A stretch of DNA of 64,000 nt from Sipunculus nudus (GCA_026874595.1 CM049316.1:11522839-11586838), one strand, 5' to 3'; shown: positions 12,093 to 21,281, numbered from the stretch's first letter. Numbers and translations are program-made. Notes: generated by a model from the letters alone, not told the origin.

Positions 12093-15000
12093 CACAAGAC
12101 ATTTAAAAAAAATGGGTGCCTTCCAAGAGATGGACATTATTTTGTTTTGAAATTTTAGAACTATTAGTAGCGTATGACTTACTGGTTTGTGCAGCGGAGC
12201 CGATTAATTCATCAATGCTCGCTGACGCATAGGTCGTCATCTGTCAATAAACAAAAAAAAAAAACAAATGTAGTATTTGATCAAAATAGACAAGCACTTG
12301 TTTTTCACCATACAAAACTACTTACTCTTATTCAGGGGCAATATTCAAAGAATTTCCATGGCCTATAAAGAAACAACTTTTTAATAGGTCTATTTAGAGT
12401 TCATTGCCTGTTCACTTTTAAACCATCGAAGAATGAGACTGTTGATTATAGTTTCTATCCCTGGTCTTGTGTCCAATAAATTTAGAAGCAGTTGAAACAT
12501 ACATGTATCGCCAAATTACCGATCATCTTGAGCCAAAACTACAGTTAAAATAATATTCATTCCGAGGACCTGTTTTCATGACACCTGTCTAGATTGCTTT
12601 CAACCAACTAATTTTCTTCCGTGGGGAATAAAATCAGCCTTCTTTTTTCAAACTATCCAAATCCGAACATATTTATACGAAACTATGATTCAAGTGTCCG
12701 TTTTATTACAATATTACTATAATTTTCAGTTTTACAAACACTCTAGGTTTTATCATAATAATGTTGTATAAGTAGATATACTGCAATCCTGAAAGACAGG
12801 CAACAAGGTTTCACTATCCCCTGGTCTATAATCCAGCAGTCTGACACATTCATGAAACTTTCACATCAGTGCAAATTGTGTTTGGCAAGGAAACTAACAA
12901 TCATAAGTTCCTAATTACGGAACTTTTTGAAGGAACTTCAGAGATTGTTTCACCTGTCACCGTGGCCTAAAGGCACCCAACCGTGCGAAACTGAAATTAT
13001 AAGAATTAATATCGCAATTAGTTGAACTTCATTCACCTGATGAGCCGATAAGGCGCAACCGACAATAGTGATTCAGATCCAGCACATACCTTGATGGTAC
13101 GTTATATGTGGTTAACAGTTAGCTCAGTTCCTCAGTTTACACGCAACACTTTTTCCCCATTACTACTAGTCGTATGTGCAGTCGCACCTAATCTAAAATA
13201 CACGACAACCTGTAACAGCACCTACGACACCCTACGTCATCTACCAACAGCCTATGACAACACCTAGCGACAGTCTACGACAGCACCTACGCCAGTAGAA
13301 GTCAGGCTACGATCACTGGCGTCAAACAGGCTGTCATCTGAGAATTTTGAACATGTTGAAAATCTAGCGACGACAGGTAAGCGGCCACGAGTCTTTGGGC
13401 GACCTCAGGGGACTACACCCGACCATACGGGCGACACCCTGACGACCATGTGGCGACAGCCTGGTCGCTTGTAGTCGCCTGAAGAGTCGCAAGTGGGACA
13501 GCCCCATAAGTTCTCCTATGTGGTCCTGCGACCGCTCGCCCAGAAAGTCAGACGGCTCGTATGTAACCACGACCACTCGGTAGTTATCGTACGACCACTC
13601 GGTAGTTATCGTACGACACATCGTCTCGTTCAACGATAGGTGGGTAGAAATCATACGGCCAGACGTATGGTTGTATAAAATGCAGTCAGACAAGACCATA
13701 CAGTCGCAGGGGATGGGCAACTACTAGTTGTGACCAGGAAGCCGTAGGTGATCGTAGGAACGTGTTATACTCGGCCGTAAACAATACGTGGAACAAGCTG
13801 GAAAAAATGTAATTTCTGCATAAGTTTTCTGCATAACCCCCATCCTGATGCGCCCCTGAATATGCTTCACCGGACGTATGCTTTCTTAGAAGATGTTTAA
13901 TCCTGCAGCAATTTCCATTACACCAAGCCCTGGGGGACCAGTTCCACGTTATTTATTTGGGCACGCTTGAATGATCTCTCTAATACACGTGTTCCTAATA
14001 TTCTGCGAACTCGTCTATTCTTGTGATTCCTCCTTTACCGCCTCGTTTTTGCTTTTGAGAACACTATTAATTGTGTCGTCTACAGATTAACGGATAAAGA
14101 GGCTACATAATACACGTGTTGACCTCAGCCCAAATTGATATATGTAAATTACATATACAGGGATATCTCCAAGTTATAAATATATTACAAAACGGGTGGA
14201 GCGTACAGCAAAAACATCCTGGTGCAAGTTTTCAGTCATACAGCCTGAACGGTATTCATTTGGCTGGCTTACATGGATAGTTATACTGCAATTTCAATTA
14301 ATTCGCATATTGCCTGCTTCACTCTAGCAATTTATAAATTGATAAAAATTTTCAGGCAGTTTAAAATATTAACTGAAAATCAGTAAATTTATATTACAGA
14401 TTTATTTAAATGTGAAAATAATAAAATATTGTTATTAAAACAATCATACAATTTTTAATAACCTTTCATAATATTTATATTTTACTATTTACTGCAAAGG
14501 AGCAACAAAGGTACATTATTTGGATTTTCAGTTGGGACAGCCCAAAAACAAAATAAAAAATATATCATAAATCGGACTTCGCAAGGTACTTATTGTACGT
14601 CGATATTACATCGTTACACTACCAACTAAGCCGCGCAAAACAAGTTTAAGAGAGTCGTTTCGATCAGTTCAGTTGCTCGTTATTCGTTCTGAATACAAGT
14701 CTGTGACAGCGTACTTGTTAGTACGAAGATGTGAGAGTTAAGTATCATATTAACTAACAAACAAAGTTTGTAACAGTGAATATCCCTTATAACTGACTCA
14801 AGCATATCTGACATGTTCACATTTCATAACTCTCTACCTTTAAGAAAATCGTTATGTTATTTCTGTAAATCTCCTGATATTTAAGTCAATTTCTAAACTG
14901 AATAAATTTAAGCTCAAATGTTCAAATTGTTTCTTATATGTAATTTTTAAAATTGAACCAGACAGTTCGAATAGACAATTAGTCGTTTAATTAAATCACA

Positions 15001-15173
15001 TATAATATTTTGATGGCGCTAATACATATAATTGTACTGTTTATATAAGTTGTGTATTGCAGCAATTCCGAACAAAAAAGCACTAAACATAATCAGAAAT
15101 AGACTGTAGAAAGAGAATTAGGTGTTCCTACCAGAACCGTTATGAGCAGAACGATCTGCCGTGCATTACCCAT
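733..15173 (-). CDS. Astacin-family zinc metalloprotease (gene model, 5' part, six exons found)
   Basis: A secreted metalloendopeptidase of family M12A assembled from six minus-strand exons: 15173-15132, 12240-12183, 11812-11715, 6335-6215, 1482-1416 and 936-733. All have AG/GT borders, and phases agree at every junction I could test. Order: signal peptide, propeptide with an acidic 'VEMDM' segment resembling the aspartate-switch region, then the catalytic domain with 'AINDWEKYTC', 'GCSSFVG', 'HEIGHALGFYHEQTR' (zinc ligands and catalytic Glu) and 'SIMHYG' (Met-turn Tyr, fifth ligand). Exon 3 ends in phase 0 and exon 4 needs one incoming base, so at least one exon between 11.7 and 6.3 kb is missing. 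It should carry the end of the propeptide and the mature N-terminus with the usual W...PY stretch. The 3' end (rest of the protease domain, any EGF/CUB/ShK domains) lies off the left edge. It resembles hatching-enzyme/nas-like astacins; substrate unknown. Confidence 0.85.
937..1415. other. Astacin intron, AT-rich
   Basis: This intron separates the 1416-1482 and 733-936 exons. Beyond AT-rich sequence I see nothing in it. Confidence 0.6.
1416..1482 (-). CDS. Astacin exon: CSSFVG...LSLAPAC segment
   Basis: A 67-bp exon with acceptor 'gtttgtgttgacag' and donor AGG/gttagt. Joined in phase 2 to the exon at 6215, it reads GGGCSSFVGMRGGTQALS and then LAPACRR. This matches the astacin consensus GCYSYVGR-GGQ-LSLG-GC just upstream of the zinc site. 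Both cysteines expected here are present. Its end in phase 0 joins directly to KGIIIHEIGH of the next exon, giving the usual C-x3-G spacing. Confidence 0.88.
1610..1980 (+). repeat. ~365-bp direct repeat, copy 1
   Basis: From 'tctatatattaatagcgtaa' through 'gatcccttctcaaaag' this matches 3112-3465 almost base for base, with scattered differences and small indels. It lies within the large astacin intron. The small open frames at 1870-2212 on both strands come from this repeat. Confidence 0.85.
2250..2365 (+). repeat. Poly-G and poly-T tracts
   Basis: A G run near 2262-2279 and a T run near 2340-2361 are joined by TTTA-rich sequence. They fit the 'aggggcggatcc...GGGG' dispersed repeat seen elsewhere, but the diagnostic 'ggatccagg' is absent here. 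Confidence 0.45.
2985..3085 (+). repeat. Partial copy of the 365-bp repeat
   Basis: 'ctatatattgatagcgtaaa' and 'gataccaccgtacggatt' match the start of the direct repeat found at 1610 and 3112, then diverge. It appears to be a truncated unit directly upstream of the second full copy. Confidence 0.7.
3112..3480 (+). repeat. ~365-bp direct repeat, copy 2
   Basis: Counterpart of 1610-1980, sharing 'ttgcaataaatgc/tgc...attacgtgcataattaata', 'ccgcgggcgcctct' and 'gatcccttctcaaaag'. A further diverged fragment starts at about 4296, and a possible inverted, more diverged copy lies around 9000-9190. Confidence 0.85.
3550..3735 (+). repeat. 'ggcggatccagga' dispersed repeat
   Basis: Starts 'gggcggatccaggatagagggaaggg' and continues into 'ttccctcttatgtcctcc...ggggatacccc'. 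Related pieces with the same 'gatccagg' core and G or C runs are at about 5992-6050 (+), 7728-7792 (-), and 18270-18362 (-). Confidence 0.6.
3737..3777. repeat. (TA)n microsatellite
   Basis: About 40 bp of uninterrupted TA. Further TA dinucleotides follow near 3812-3836. Confidence 0.95.
4296..4400 (+). repeat. Diverged fragment of the 365-bp repeat
   Basis: 'ctatatatcaatatataaca', 'ccatacggagtgccgtgatttt' and 'tatgctccgggttcgtccga' follow the same order as in the copies at 1610 and 3112, with more substitutions. Confidence 0.55.
4401..5990. other. Astacin intron, no gene recognised
   Basis: Contains two medium open frames on the minus strand (4611-4925 and 5317-5550) with no motif I recognise. 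A short hairpin (ATCCGTTG / CAACGGAT) lies near 5476-5497. Confidence 0.5.
5992..6155 (+). repeat. Poly-G dispersed repeat
   Basis: 'gctgatccaggatttaggaagag' is followed by G runs near 6019-6032 and 6139-6150. It belongs to the same family as 3550. Confidence 0.6.
6215..6335 (-). CDS. Astacin exon: catalytic-domain N-terminal helix
   Basis: A 121-bp exon between acceptor 'ttttgttaatcag' and a consensus donor gtaagt. It encodes KSDVHQVKLAINDWEKYTC and then LNFRPSSSSDRNQIAFQNGG, corresponding to the astacin 'I..A...W..YTCI.F' helix and following strand. It enters in phase 1 and leaves in phase 2. The plus-strand open frame at 6110-6319 covers the same DNA and is a shadow of it. Confidence 0.88.
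6336..8480. other. Astacin intron, AT-rich
   Basis: A C run with 'gtctaggattctttatcc' near 7728-7792 (minus-strand poly-G repeat) and a (TGTAT)n-like stretch near 7638-7660. Otherwise nothing recognised. The missing astacin exon should lie somewhere between here and 11.7 kb. Confidence 0.5.
8680..9190. repeat. C/G-run repeat block, possible inverted copy of the 365-bp repeat
   Basis: Poly-C near 8695-8710 and poly-G near 9057-9067 flank repeat-like sequence. 'gatcaatggggattatagtg...tgtgaccgcg' near 9066-9100 resembles the reverse complement of 'cgcggtcactggccggaaataatccccattggtgatc' from the repeat at 3405-3442. The 172-codon minus-strand open frame covering this block looks like a chance frame in repeats. 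Confidence 0.4.
9200..10520. other. Astacin intron, nothing recognised
   Basis: AT-rich with a C run near 9490-9502. The open frame at 10007-10255 has no family resemblance that I can see. Confidence 0.5.
10525..11160 (+). repeat. Tandem ~140-bp units with GGTGGCGCCACC palindrome
   Basis: Four degenerate units. The core (ggttgagccacca, then three perfect GTGGCGCCACC palindromes) falls near 10530, 10680, 10811 and 10959. Each core is followed by 'ataaa(g)...ctatcca(gg)...tatacatatgcaaaatt' and in some units 'ggtcaaacggttcccaagatatg'. A 'cagacaaacagacagg' motif at 10642 and 10919 suggests a dimeric higher-order unit of about 278 bp. The open frames at 10626-11254 run through these units and are not genes. 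Related minus-strand units occur at 26.5-26.85 kb. Confidence 0.8.
11715..11812 (-). CDS. Astacin propeptide exon
   Basis: A 98-bp exon with acceptor 'attatcaaaaccag' and donor gtatct. Joined in phase 1 to exon 2, it reads SHAMDFVHDKETVLVEMDM and then VYTKAQYEEMLRLY. The 'VLVEMDMVxTxxQY' stretch resembles the conserved propeptide region that carries the inhibitory aspartate in astacins. It leaves in phase 0. Confidence 0.8.
11813..12182. other. Astacin intron with (TA)n
   Basis: A long TA tract occupies about 12024-12091. The rest is unremarkable AT-rich intron. Confidence 0.8.
12183..12240 (-). CDS. Astacin exon 2: end of signal peptide and start of propeptide
   Basis: A 58-bp exon between acceptor 'tgtttattgacag' and consensus donor gtaagt. 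It encodes MTTYASASIDELIGSAAQT. Read after exon 1 it completes a hydrophobic leader ending in A-S-A, a plausible signal-peptidase site. The exon begins with ATG by coincidence of the splice phase. It could be an alternative start, but exon 1 supplies a better signal peptide. Confidence 0.75.
12241..13170. other. Astacin intron 1, AT-rich part
   Basis: No gene or recognisable repeat. Confidence 0.5.
13175..13750. repeat. CGAC/TACGAC-rich degenerate repeat
   Basis: About 570 bp of imperfect, irregularly spaced units such as 'cctacgacagc' and 'tacgaccactcgg', with a perfect 22-bp tandem duplication at 13570-13591 and 13592-13613. Base composition is much more GC-rich than the surroundings. The 118-codon minus-strand open frame at 13364-13720 follows from this composition and shows no domain. 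Confidence 0.7.
13751..15131. other. Astacin intron 1, remaining part
   Basis: AT-rich. 'acccccatcctgatgcgccc' near 13834 resembles the minus-strand 'ggggcg...gatccagg' repeat. Nothing else recognised. Confidence 0.5.
15132..15173 (-). CDS. Astacin exon 1: start codon and signal peptide
   Basis: Fourteen codons, MGNARQIVLLITVL, followed by donor gtagga in phase 0. The start has A at -3 and G at +4 (aacATGG). The hydrophobic run continues into exon 2, giving a typical secretory leader. A TATA box lies about 95 bp upstream. The plus-strand open frame at 15142-15324 is a shadow. Confidence 0.75.
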
Positions 15174-15266
15174 GTTGCTGAACCGGAGCAGGACTGTCCT
15201 TCACGCTATGCTGCGGAAGACCTCCGTGACACCTGTGTCAGTGACGGGGCCCTGTTATAACGTGGG

Positions 15267-15274
15267 TTTATATA
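15267..15274 (-). promoter_or_regulatory. TATA box of the astacin gene
   Basis: On the minus strand the sequence reads GGGGTATATAAACCC, a consensus TATATAAA about 95 bp upstream of the exon 1 start codon. A start site about 30 bp downstream, near 15240, would leave a 5' UTR of roughly 65 bp. The box sits between short inverted arms CGTGGG and CCCACG. Confidence 0.6.
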
Positions 15275-15299
15275 CCCCACGTATAGCCACGACTCCTAT

Positions 15300-16055
15300 T
15301 TCCTTACGGTCAGGTATTTTGTAAAGACTCAAGAACGTTGTATAGCACAAAGCCCTCAAACCCCCCCCCCCCCGGGTTTCTTACAACTGTTCCTTTTCAT
15401 AATATACAGGCCAGTTGGACGCAACAGAAAACACCCGATCTTGGGTGAAGGCCATCAGCTATACTCATTGTAACCCTTACATATTATATCCATACAAAAT
15501 GAGATACAATGTTTGTACACTGGTCGCAAGGTTGTGCTTTGACGGAGGATTGGTGGGTGAAAGGACCATAGTGACCTTCTTCAGTGTAAGTCTAAGTTAC
15601 ATCTAAAGCTACAAGGGTCCACTTCTTTGTAATCTACTGACTGAGTTTCACGAGAATTTTACTTTGGGAAAAACATTTTTATTTATCTTTAAAGGATACA
15701 AGTATGACTGACAAATAATGGAAGTAGATGAAACTAGACCTTCACCCCAACATAAATGTAAGGGCAATCGCTTGCTTGCAATGGGGTCTGAGTTTCAGCG
15801 TATATGCCCTGGTTCATCCAGGGGCCCTTGAACTCACTACCAACAAATCTTTAAATACCCCTAACTCGAATTCGTATGGTATAGGTCCTTATTTGGTTTA
15901 TCCTGACTTTTCTCTCGGCTGACACGTTACAAAGTTTCTGGGTTTATGCCGTCACTCATATTTAATGTCGCATATAACTTTCGCCCGTATAATGATTGGA
16001 TGGGGAAATTTTGCAATTAAAAAAATATTATTAAGCTCTGTGTTATCACATTTAC
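15300..16055. other. Intergenic, no gene recognised
   Basis: A C run lies near 15360-15373. The short plus-strand open frames at 15415-15922 have no recognisable domain. Confidence 0.5.
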
Positions 16056-16059
16056 TAAA

Positions 16060-16310
16060 AGCTGCCCATTCACCAACCTTTTGAAAATGAATTTATGTGA
16101 TTTCTTTCTTCCTCTGTGTATATATTAATGATCTAAGGGTAATTCTGGTTATGAAATGTTCTTATAACGCCTCCGTGAAGGCTGTATGAACTTGTATATC
16201 AACAACGTGTTTGTAAACACAGCAATGTTTACAAACGGGAAAAACATGTAACCTAACGTTGTAGTTTGCGTGTATGTGGGGATGGAAAGGTCACTTGTTG
16301 CAAAACGCCA
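16060..16310 (+). repeat. ~250-bp dispersed repeat, copy 1
   Basis: From 'gctgcccattcacc' to 'gaaaggtcacttgttgc' this parallels 61525-61765, sharing 'ctaagggtaatt.tggttatgaaa', 'ctccgtgaagg', 'aaacacagcaat', 'caaacggga' and 'ggtcacttgt'. Confidence 0.8.
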
Positions 16311-17067
16311 GTTGGGACACTCTGGTTTATCTGTCTTGCCTCCAGATACCCTTGTTGAATTTGTTTTGATTATTTTGACAGGCCCCCATCTATTGTACGT
16401 GTTGACATAAACAAAACAAGCAGCCTGTGTGCGGTGATATCCACGTTTTCTGGCCTATTTTATAAGCTTCAACGGGTTATTTTTAGTTTATAATGGTCAG
16501 ATAGGTGATTAGACCCCTTCAAAAACGGATTCTATCAAACCCCTCTTCCCTTTGTGTACTTTCAGAAATGGCGTGTGTCTGCACAACATACAATTAATCA
16601 CAAAGCATTTGATGAATTAGCCATATATAACAAATAAAATAAGTTGTTGTCATCTTTTTTCAGGTTAAAAAATTAAACTTGATTAATTTTATTTGATGCC
16701 TTGTCAGCTTGTTTGGATAAAATAATTAGTTCTTCTTGTAACGTTAGATTATAGGATGTTTCCTGTCAACTTACAAAAAGCACGGTTAAAATTTGCGTTT
16801 TGCACGGTTATCTGTTCTTCTCAATCTTCCTTAAAGTCTAGCCACTCTCTCTTTATACGTACCGTGAAAAATCAATTCTGAGATTCAGTCAAGTGATTAC
16901 ACACAGACAACCATTCGTACGAGAAAATTAAACAGCAAATATAACTACATGAATAATCTTAAATTTGTGTATACAAGGTTAAGGGATATTAGCAGAGATC
17001 ATTGTAAGGGAACCTGAATTTTCAGACTTGAGATTTCTGCAAGATGTAAATGGGAACATGGCTTATT

Positions 17068-17069
<2 letters not shown>
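16311..17069. other. Intergenic, nothing recognised
   Basis: AT-rich, with no coding or repeat signal that I can support. Confidence 0.5.

Positions 17070-17122
<53 letters not shown>
17070..17122. repeat. (TA)n microsatellite
   Basis: About 50 bp of uninterrupted TA. Confidence 0.95.
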
Positions 17123-17124
<2 letters not shown>

Positions 17125-17298
17125 GTAATTTTATATAGGCATGAGCCTTGGTACATATGCCTTGTAGAGAGCAGCTAGTAGAACTCAAATCCCCCGAACT
17201 TGGAGACTGGTTTGAGGAATGTCACTGATGTTAGGTGTTACTATTACATTTTGGACAATTTTGAACATTCTGGTTTAACTGGGGCTGTATGCTACTCA

Positions 17299-17299
<1 letters not shown>

Positions 17300-17350
<51 letters not shown>
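17300..17350. repeat. (AT)n microsatellite
   Basis: About 50 bp of AT. It creates false Tyr-Ile open frames on both strands. Confidence 0.95.
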
Positions 17351-17352
<2 letters not shown>

Positions 17353-18265
17353 TTCTTGTATATAGTTAATAAATTTGTCGTTATATTATTTAAGGCTTTT
17401 GGTATCAATGTATGTGTATGTGTCTGGTCATGTGTCCATGCTGAAAGAATTCTGGGGAAGGTCCGACCCAGTCTGACCGTGACATCTATATAGCAAAGAC
17501 TGTTTCGTACATTCAGATGTGATTGTTGAAAAATAAAGAATGCTTTTGCTGACATCTAATTAACAGCGTATCCTTACTCCTAGGTTGCGAGTGCCATTGC
17601 GAGAGGTATCCGAAATGTGCGGAAGATTGAACATCGGTGCCCAATTGTGAAAGTCTCAGAAACGCCGAGACTCCGTCTACGAAAGGCTTGTTGTTCGCAA
17701 ATACACTTCAGATGCCTTTGAGCACATAGTCCAGGATGGCAGGTCCAGAATAGGGGCACTTTATAAGGAGCCCGACGGCTTTATTTAAACCCCCCCTAAC
17801 CGCTCAAGAAATCAAGCGCATCAAGACTTCTCAATGTAACCAATCGAATCAATTGAGGAGCATTGCATGGAGAATGGTCGGAACTTTCTAAAGTATTATT
17901 ACCAGGGTCAGTCTGGGGCTAACTTAGTCCAAGACACGCACCTGCCATATTTGCTTCTGTATCAATGGTATCGTGAACTACAAGATTTCTCAGAACTGTC
18001 TGAGTTCAAAAGTAATGTCTCAAATAAAATTCTTTCGGGCATGAAGGTCGTGGATAGTATCATTTCGGGCCAATATCATAGAAACCATTAGATATGAACA
18101 TATAGACTATTGTATACTAACAATGTCTGTGTCATGTCTGTAAAGTGTTGAGTGCGGGGCCTTGAACTTTGGAAACTCTATAACCCTTTTCTAACAAACA
18201 TATTTAAATCCTTGTGAGACTTCCCAGACTCCCAAACCCCCCGTCTTGCATAAGATTTGTCTAAA
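17351..18265. other. Intergenic, no gene recognised
   Basis: An open frame at 17867-18091 (74 codons) shows no motif. Nothing else stands out. Confidence 0.45.
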
Positions 18266-18269
18266 AGAA

Positions 18270-18365
18270 AGGTCGTTGGTTGGGAGCGGGGGGGGGGGGG
18301 GGGGGAGGGGAGGGGAGGGATGGGTCTTGACCCCCAAAACCCCCCTTCTGGATCCGCGCCTGCTC
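18270..18365 (-). repeat. Poly-G tract with 'ggatcc' repeat (minus orientation)
   Basis: A G run near 18288-18305 is followed by 'cccccttctggatccgcgcctgct', the reverse complement of the 'ggcgcggatccag' core of the dispersed repeat at 3550. Confidence 0.65.
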
Positions 18366-18789
18366 CCTAAATGAAGGTATACGACATGTCACTATGACTG
18401 CCAGTTTTTTATGTTATATTTTTCTCTCTGGGGAACAAATAAAATGTTCTTCCCTTGCGAATTTTAAATTTGACCATTTAGTTGTCAACAACTGTGTTCT
18501 TTATTGAATGAGCTATTCTACATTCACAAGAATTGTTCAAGTCTCTGGTTTAATGACAATTAATTAATCTCTCAGCAGTTACCGAACTATATGTATTTAT
18601 GTTACTCTAGGGAAATGATTTTACTCCGGAAATTTTTTTCCAACTGCAGAAAGGGTTGTGATCTATAGTCGACGCAATACGTAGGCATGTTAAGTAAAAA
18701 TGCTTAATAAAAAATAGCAGTTTGTGAGATCTGAAATCGAACACTGTTTTAGTCAATGTCGTAAATACAATTTAAATCCCTTTTTACCC

Positions 18790-19330
18790 TGGCCACTACC
18801 TGGCTATTTTTACTTAGTTATTTTTAACTCAGTTATGTTAAGTGCATCCTTTATTCACCTAAGCCACTTTCTCTTAGCCGTCTCACCTCATCTTTTCAAC
18901 CTCAGCCGTTTTATTACGATAATTTTTACCTCTCTTATACTTATCTCAACCTTTTACATAAGGCATTTTTATCTTAGCCGTTTTAAACATAAGCCTCTTT
19001 TCAACTTTGTCGTTTTGCTTCAGGATTTTCACCTCAGCGGCTTTATCTATTTTTTTATTTTTTTTTTTTTTGCTCTTGTCTTATACTTCCGTCTATTTTT
19101 TTACCTTATGTTTTTTTCCTACTACCTAATATTTAATAAAAGTATAAATGATAAATGTTTCATTATTGTCATCAACCAAAATATATTAAGAGGTAAAATC
19201 GGTATATATATTTTCAAACATTTTGGTGCAACTTTTTCCCTTTCAATTCATTATTTCTATTTACTAAACTTTATTGAAAAATTTTTATGTTTATTTCAGT
19301 ATTTGTACTTCTTAGGTATGACATTATGAA
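18790..19330 (+). repeat. Degenerate 'CACCTCAGCCGTTTTA' low-complexity repeat
   Basis: Loose units of about 20 bp ('ttagccgtctcacctcat', 'cctcagccgttttatta', 'tcttagccgttttaaac', 'cacctcagcggctttatc') grade into poly-T. The 201-codon open frame across it is rich in Phe, Leu and Ile from composition alone. I do not treat it as a gene. Confidence 0.6.
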
Positions 19331-19970
19331 GCTCTCTATTTTCCCTAAGCGTTTTTTTTTTTCTTTTAATTTCGGGTCACATATTTTGCGGCCTGGTTGT
19401 TACTACATTGACATATGCAGGCGAATATGTTTTTTAAACAATAATACATATAAGAATTGGTGCCCACTTAATGTGATGCTGTTTTAACTTGTCGTTTTTT
19501 ATTGCAATTTGGGTTTTTTTTTCAAAATTCAACGTGGCTTTAATAAAATACTGAAACCCCTTTTTGTTGATTTTTCATTTGCACATCTAGAAATATAAAT
19601 ATCTCAAACGTTCACTCATCTATCGTTATCATACCCTAAATAACATTTTCAGAAAACAATTATAATGTTCCTTAACTGATTTGTAAATATAACACTTATT
19701 GTTTTCTTAATTCTAAACAAGAAGGGGCCCAGGGTTACTCTGCGGTGCAGGATTCAAATTGAAAACATTGCAGTTGACCTGATATTTTGATAAATATAAA
19801 TTTTCAAATCCTTTTTTTTTATGCCTTTTTGCTCAATAATTTTTAATCCTGATACAAGACTTAATTAATAAAATAAAGTAATAACTTAACTAATACTGCT
19901 AAAATATTAAAGAAATATAATAGTATCATCTGCATCCTGAGCTTTTTTAGATCAACTGTTTTGTTAATCT
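19331..19970. other. AT-rich intergenic, nothing recognised
   Basis: T-rich stretches only. Confidence 0.5.
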
Positions 19971-20198
19971 TTACTTTTTACTACTTCCTGTTCTCATAAC
20001 ACTTGCTAGTAATGCTATACCCAAAACAAATATAACAGGGGCGACATTGCATGGACAACCTTGTCTCACTCCTCTAGAAACCAGTAGCCAGTGTGCTAGC
20101 CCTGTCTGGGCGTTAGTATTTACGTTTGCTACCAAATTGCCTAAATAAAACGTAATGCCATGTACCGATAGACATAACTCAGTGCCAGCTCTTATCAC
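19971..20198 (-). mobile_element. LINE reverse-transcriptase fragment
   Basis: The minus strand encodes 'SRGVRQGCPCNVAPVIFVL' followed by 'ALLASVMR', which matches the LINE reverse-transcriptase block GVRQGCPLSPxLF that ends with a leucine/isoleucine-rich helix. The fragment is about 75 codons with no further RT blocks on either side, so it is a short dead piece. The 'CPCNVAP' deviation from CPLSP supports decay. Confidence 0.75.
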
Positions 20199-20851
20199 TA
20201 AATAATTCGCCAGACGTTGTAATATAATCTGCCGCGAGGTAGTAGTACCTATTCTAAGCGTTGCGACACAGCAAGAGTAAGTTGGATGTCGCTGATAGTG
20301 GGAAAAATTGTTTTAAACATTGCATCGACTGGGCCAGTCTACAAGTATACCGCATCCGCTTAATGTGCAGGTAACTAAGCAACTGGTCTGCAGACGGCAC
20401 ACCGCATTTCTGACAGTTATCTTATAGTTGGAAAGTTCAGATACATACAAAATCAGGAATATACTCTTACGAATATTTCGCAAGAGTCGACCATAAAATT
20501 ACCCCTCCTCGAAACATCATGCCTTACACTCAAATTAAAGTAAATCAAGCTCAATCTTAGTTTTATCAAAGCAGGACATTCGGGCCTAAACAACAGCCGA
20601 AGATAATGATTTTTAGACATGCAGAAGTATTTGTTTCAGAGCGCATGGTGTTCCGGATTATAATTAAACATTGCTCACTGTTTCAACGTGAAAACCACCT
20701 GCAGCTGTGCATCTACTCTACGTAGCTAGGTGCATGATATCAGACACCTTGACCGTTCAAAAGTCGCGAACAGGTTGTGCAGTATTGCAAAGGTCTAAAG
20801 CTCGTCTTATCGAAGTGATGTAAATACCCGCAGGCAGGGTAATAACATTTG
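20199..20851. other. Intergenic, nothing recognised
   Basis: No coding or repeat signal that I can support. Confidence 0.45.
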
Positions 20852-20937
20852 GGACAACTTATATACATTGTCTGTCATATGTCAAATATGTATTGGACAA
20901 CTTATATACATTGTCTGTCATATGTCAAATATGTATT
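20852..20937 (+). repeat. 43-bp perfect tandem duplication
   Basis: The unit 'ggacaacttatatacattg...' (43 bp) occurs at 20852-20894 and again, identical, at 20895-20937. The perfect identity implies a recent event. Confidence 0.95.
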
Positions 20938-21159
20938 TTAATTAAGTATAAGGTTTAAAAAAAGTATTAGGTTTCTAGCATATATTTAACCTAAACCAGG
21001 TGTAGATATATAAAAAATCATAGTAAACTCAGAAATAGAACCAGATCTACAGTTATTAATATATATCATTTCCAATTTATAAATATTATTCTCTGAATAG
21101 CAGGGGGATGATTACGGAAGCGTATTGCTGACACCTGGAAAAAGAAAAAATAAAGTATT

Positions 21160-21230
21160 TATATCGTACGTACGAGATCCCGTACTTCGTACGTACGACA
21201 TATTATCTCGTACGTGCGACATAGTAAATC
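21160..21230. repeat. CGTACGTACGA inverted motif cluster
   Basis: Three occurrences of 'cgtacgtacga' or close variants within 70 bp. Each is self-complementary around CGTACG. Confidence 0.7.
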
Positions 21231-21281
21231 TTACGGATCTGATTCATAGATACACAACAGGCCAACTGATATTTATATTAG

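Noticed and set aside
17200-17555. Open frames with Tyr-Ile repeats on both strands
   Set aside because: They are translations of (AT)n. The same applies to 21125-21382, 22621-22866 and 23141-23401.
18724-19329. 201-codon plus-strand open frame
   Set aside because: It is Phe/Leu/Ile-rich because of T-rich low-complexity repeat units; no start context, domain or splice signals support it.
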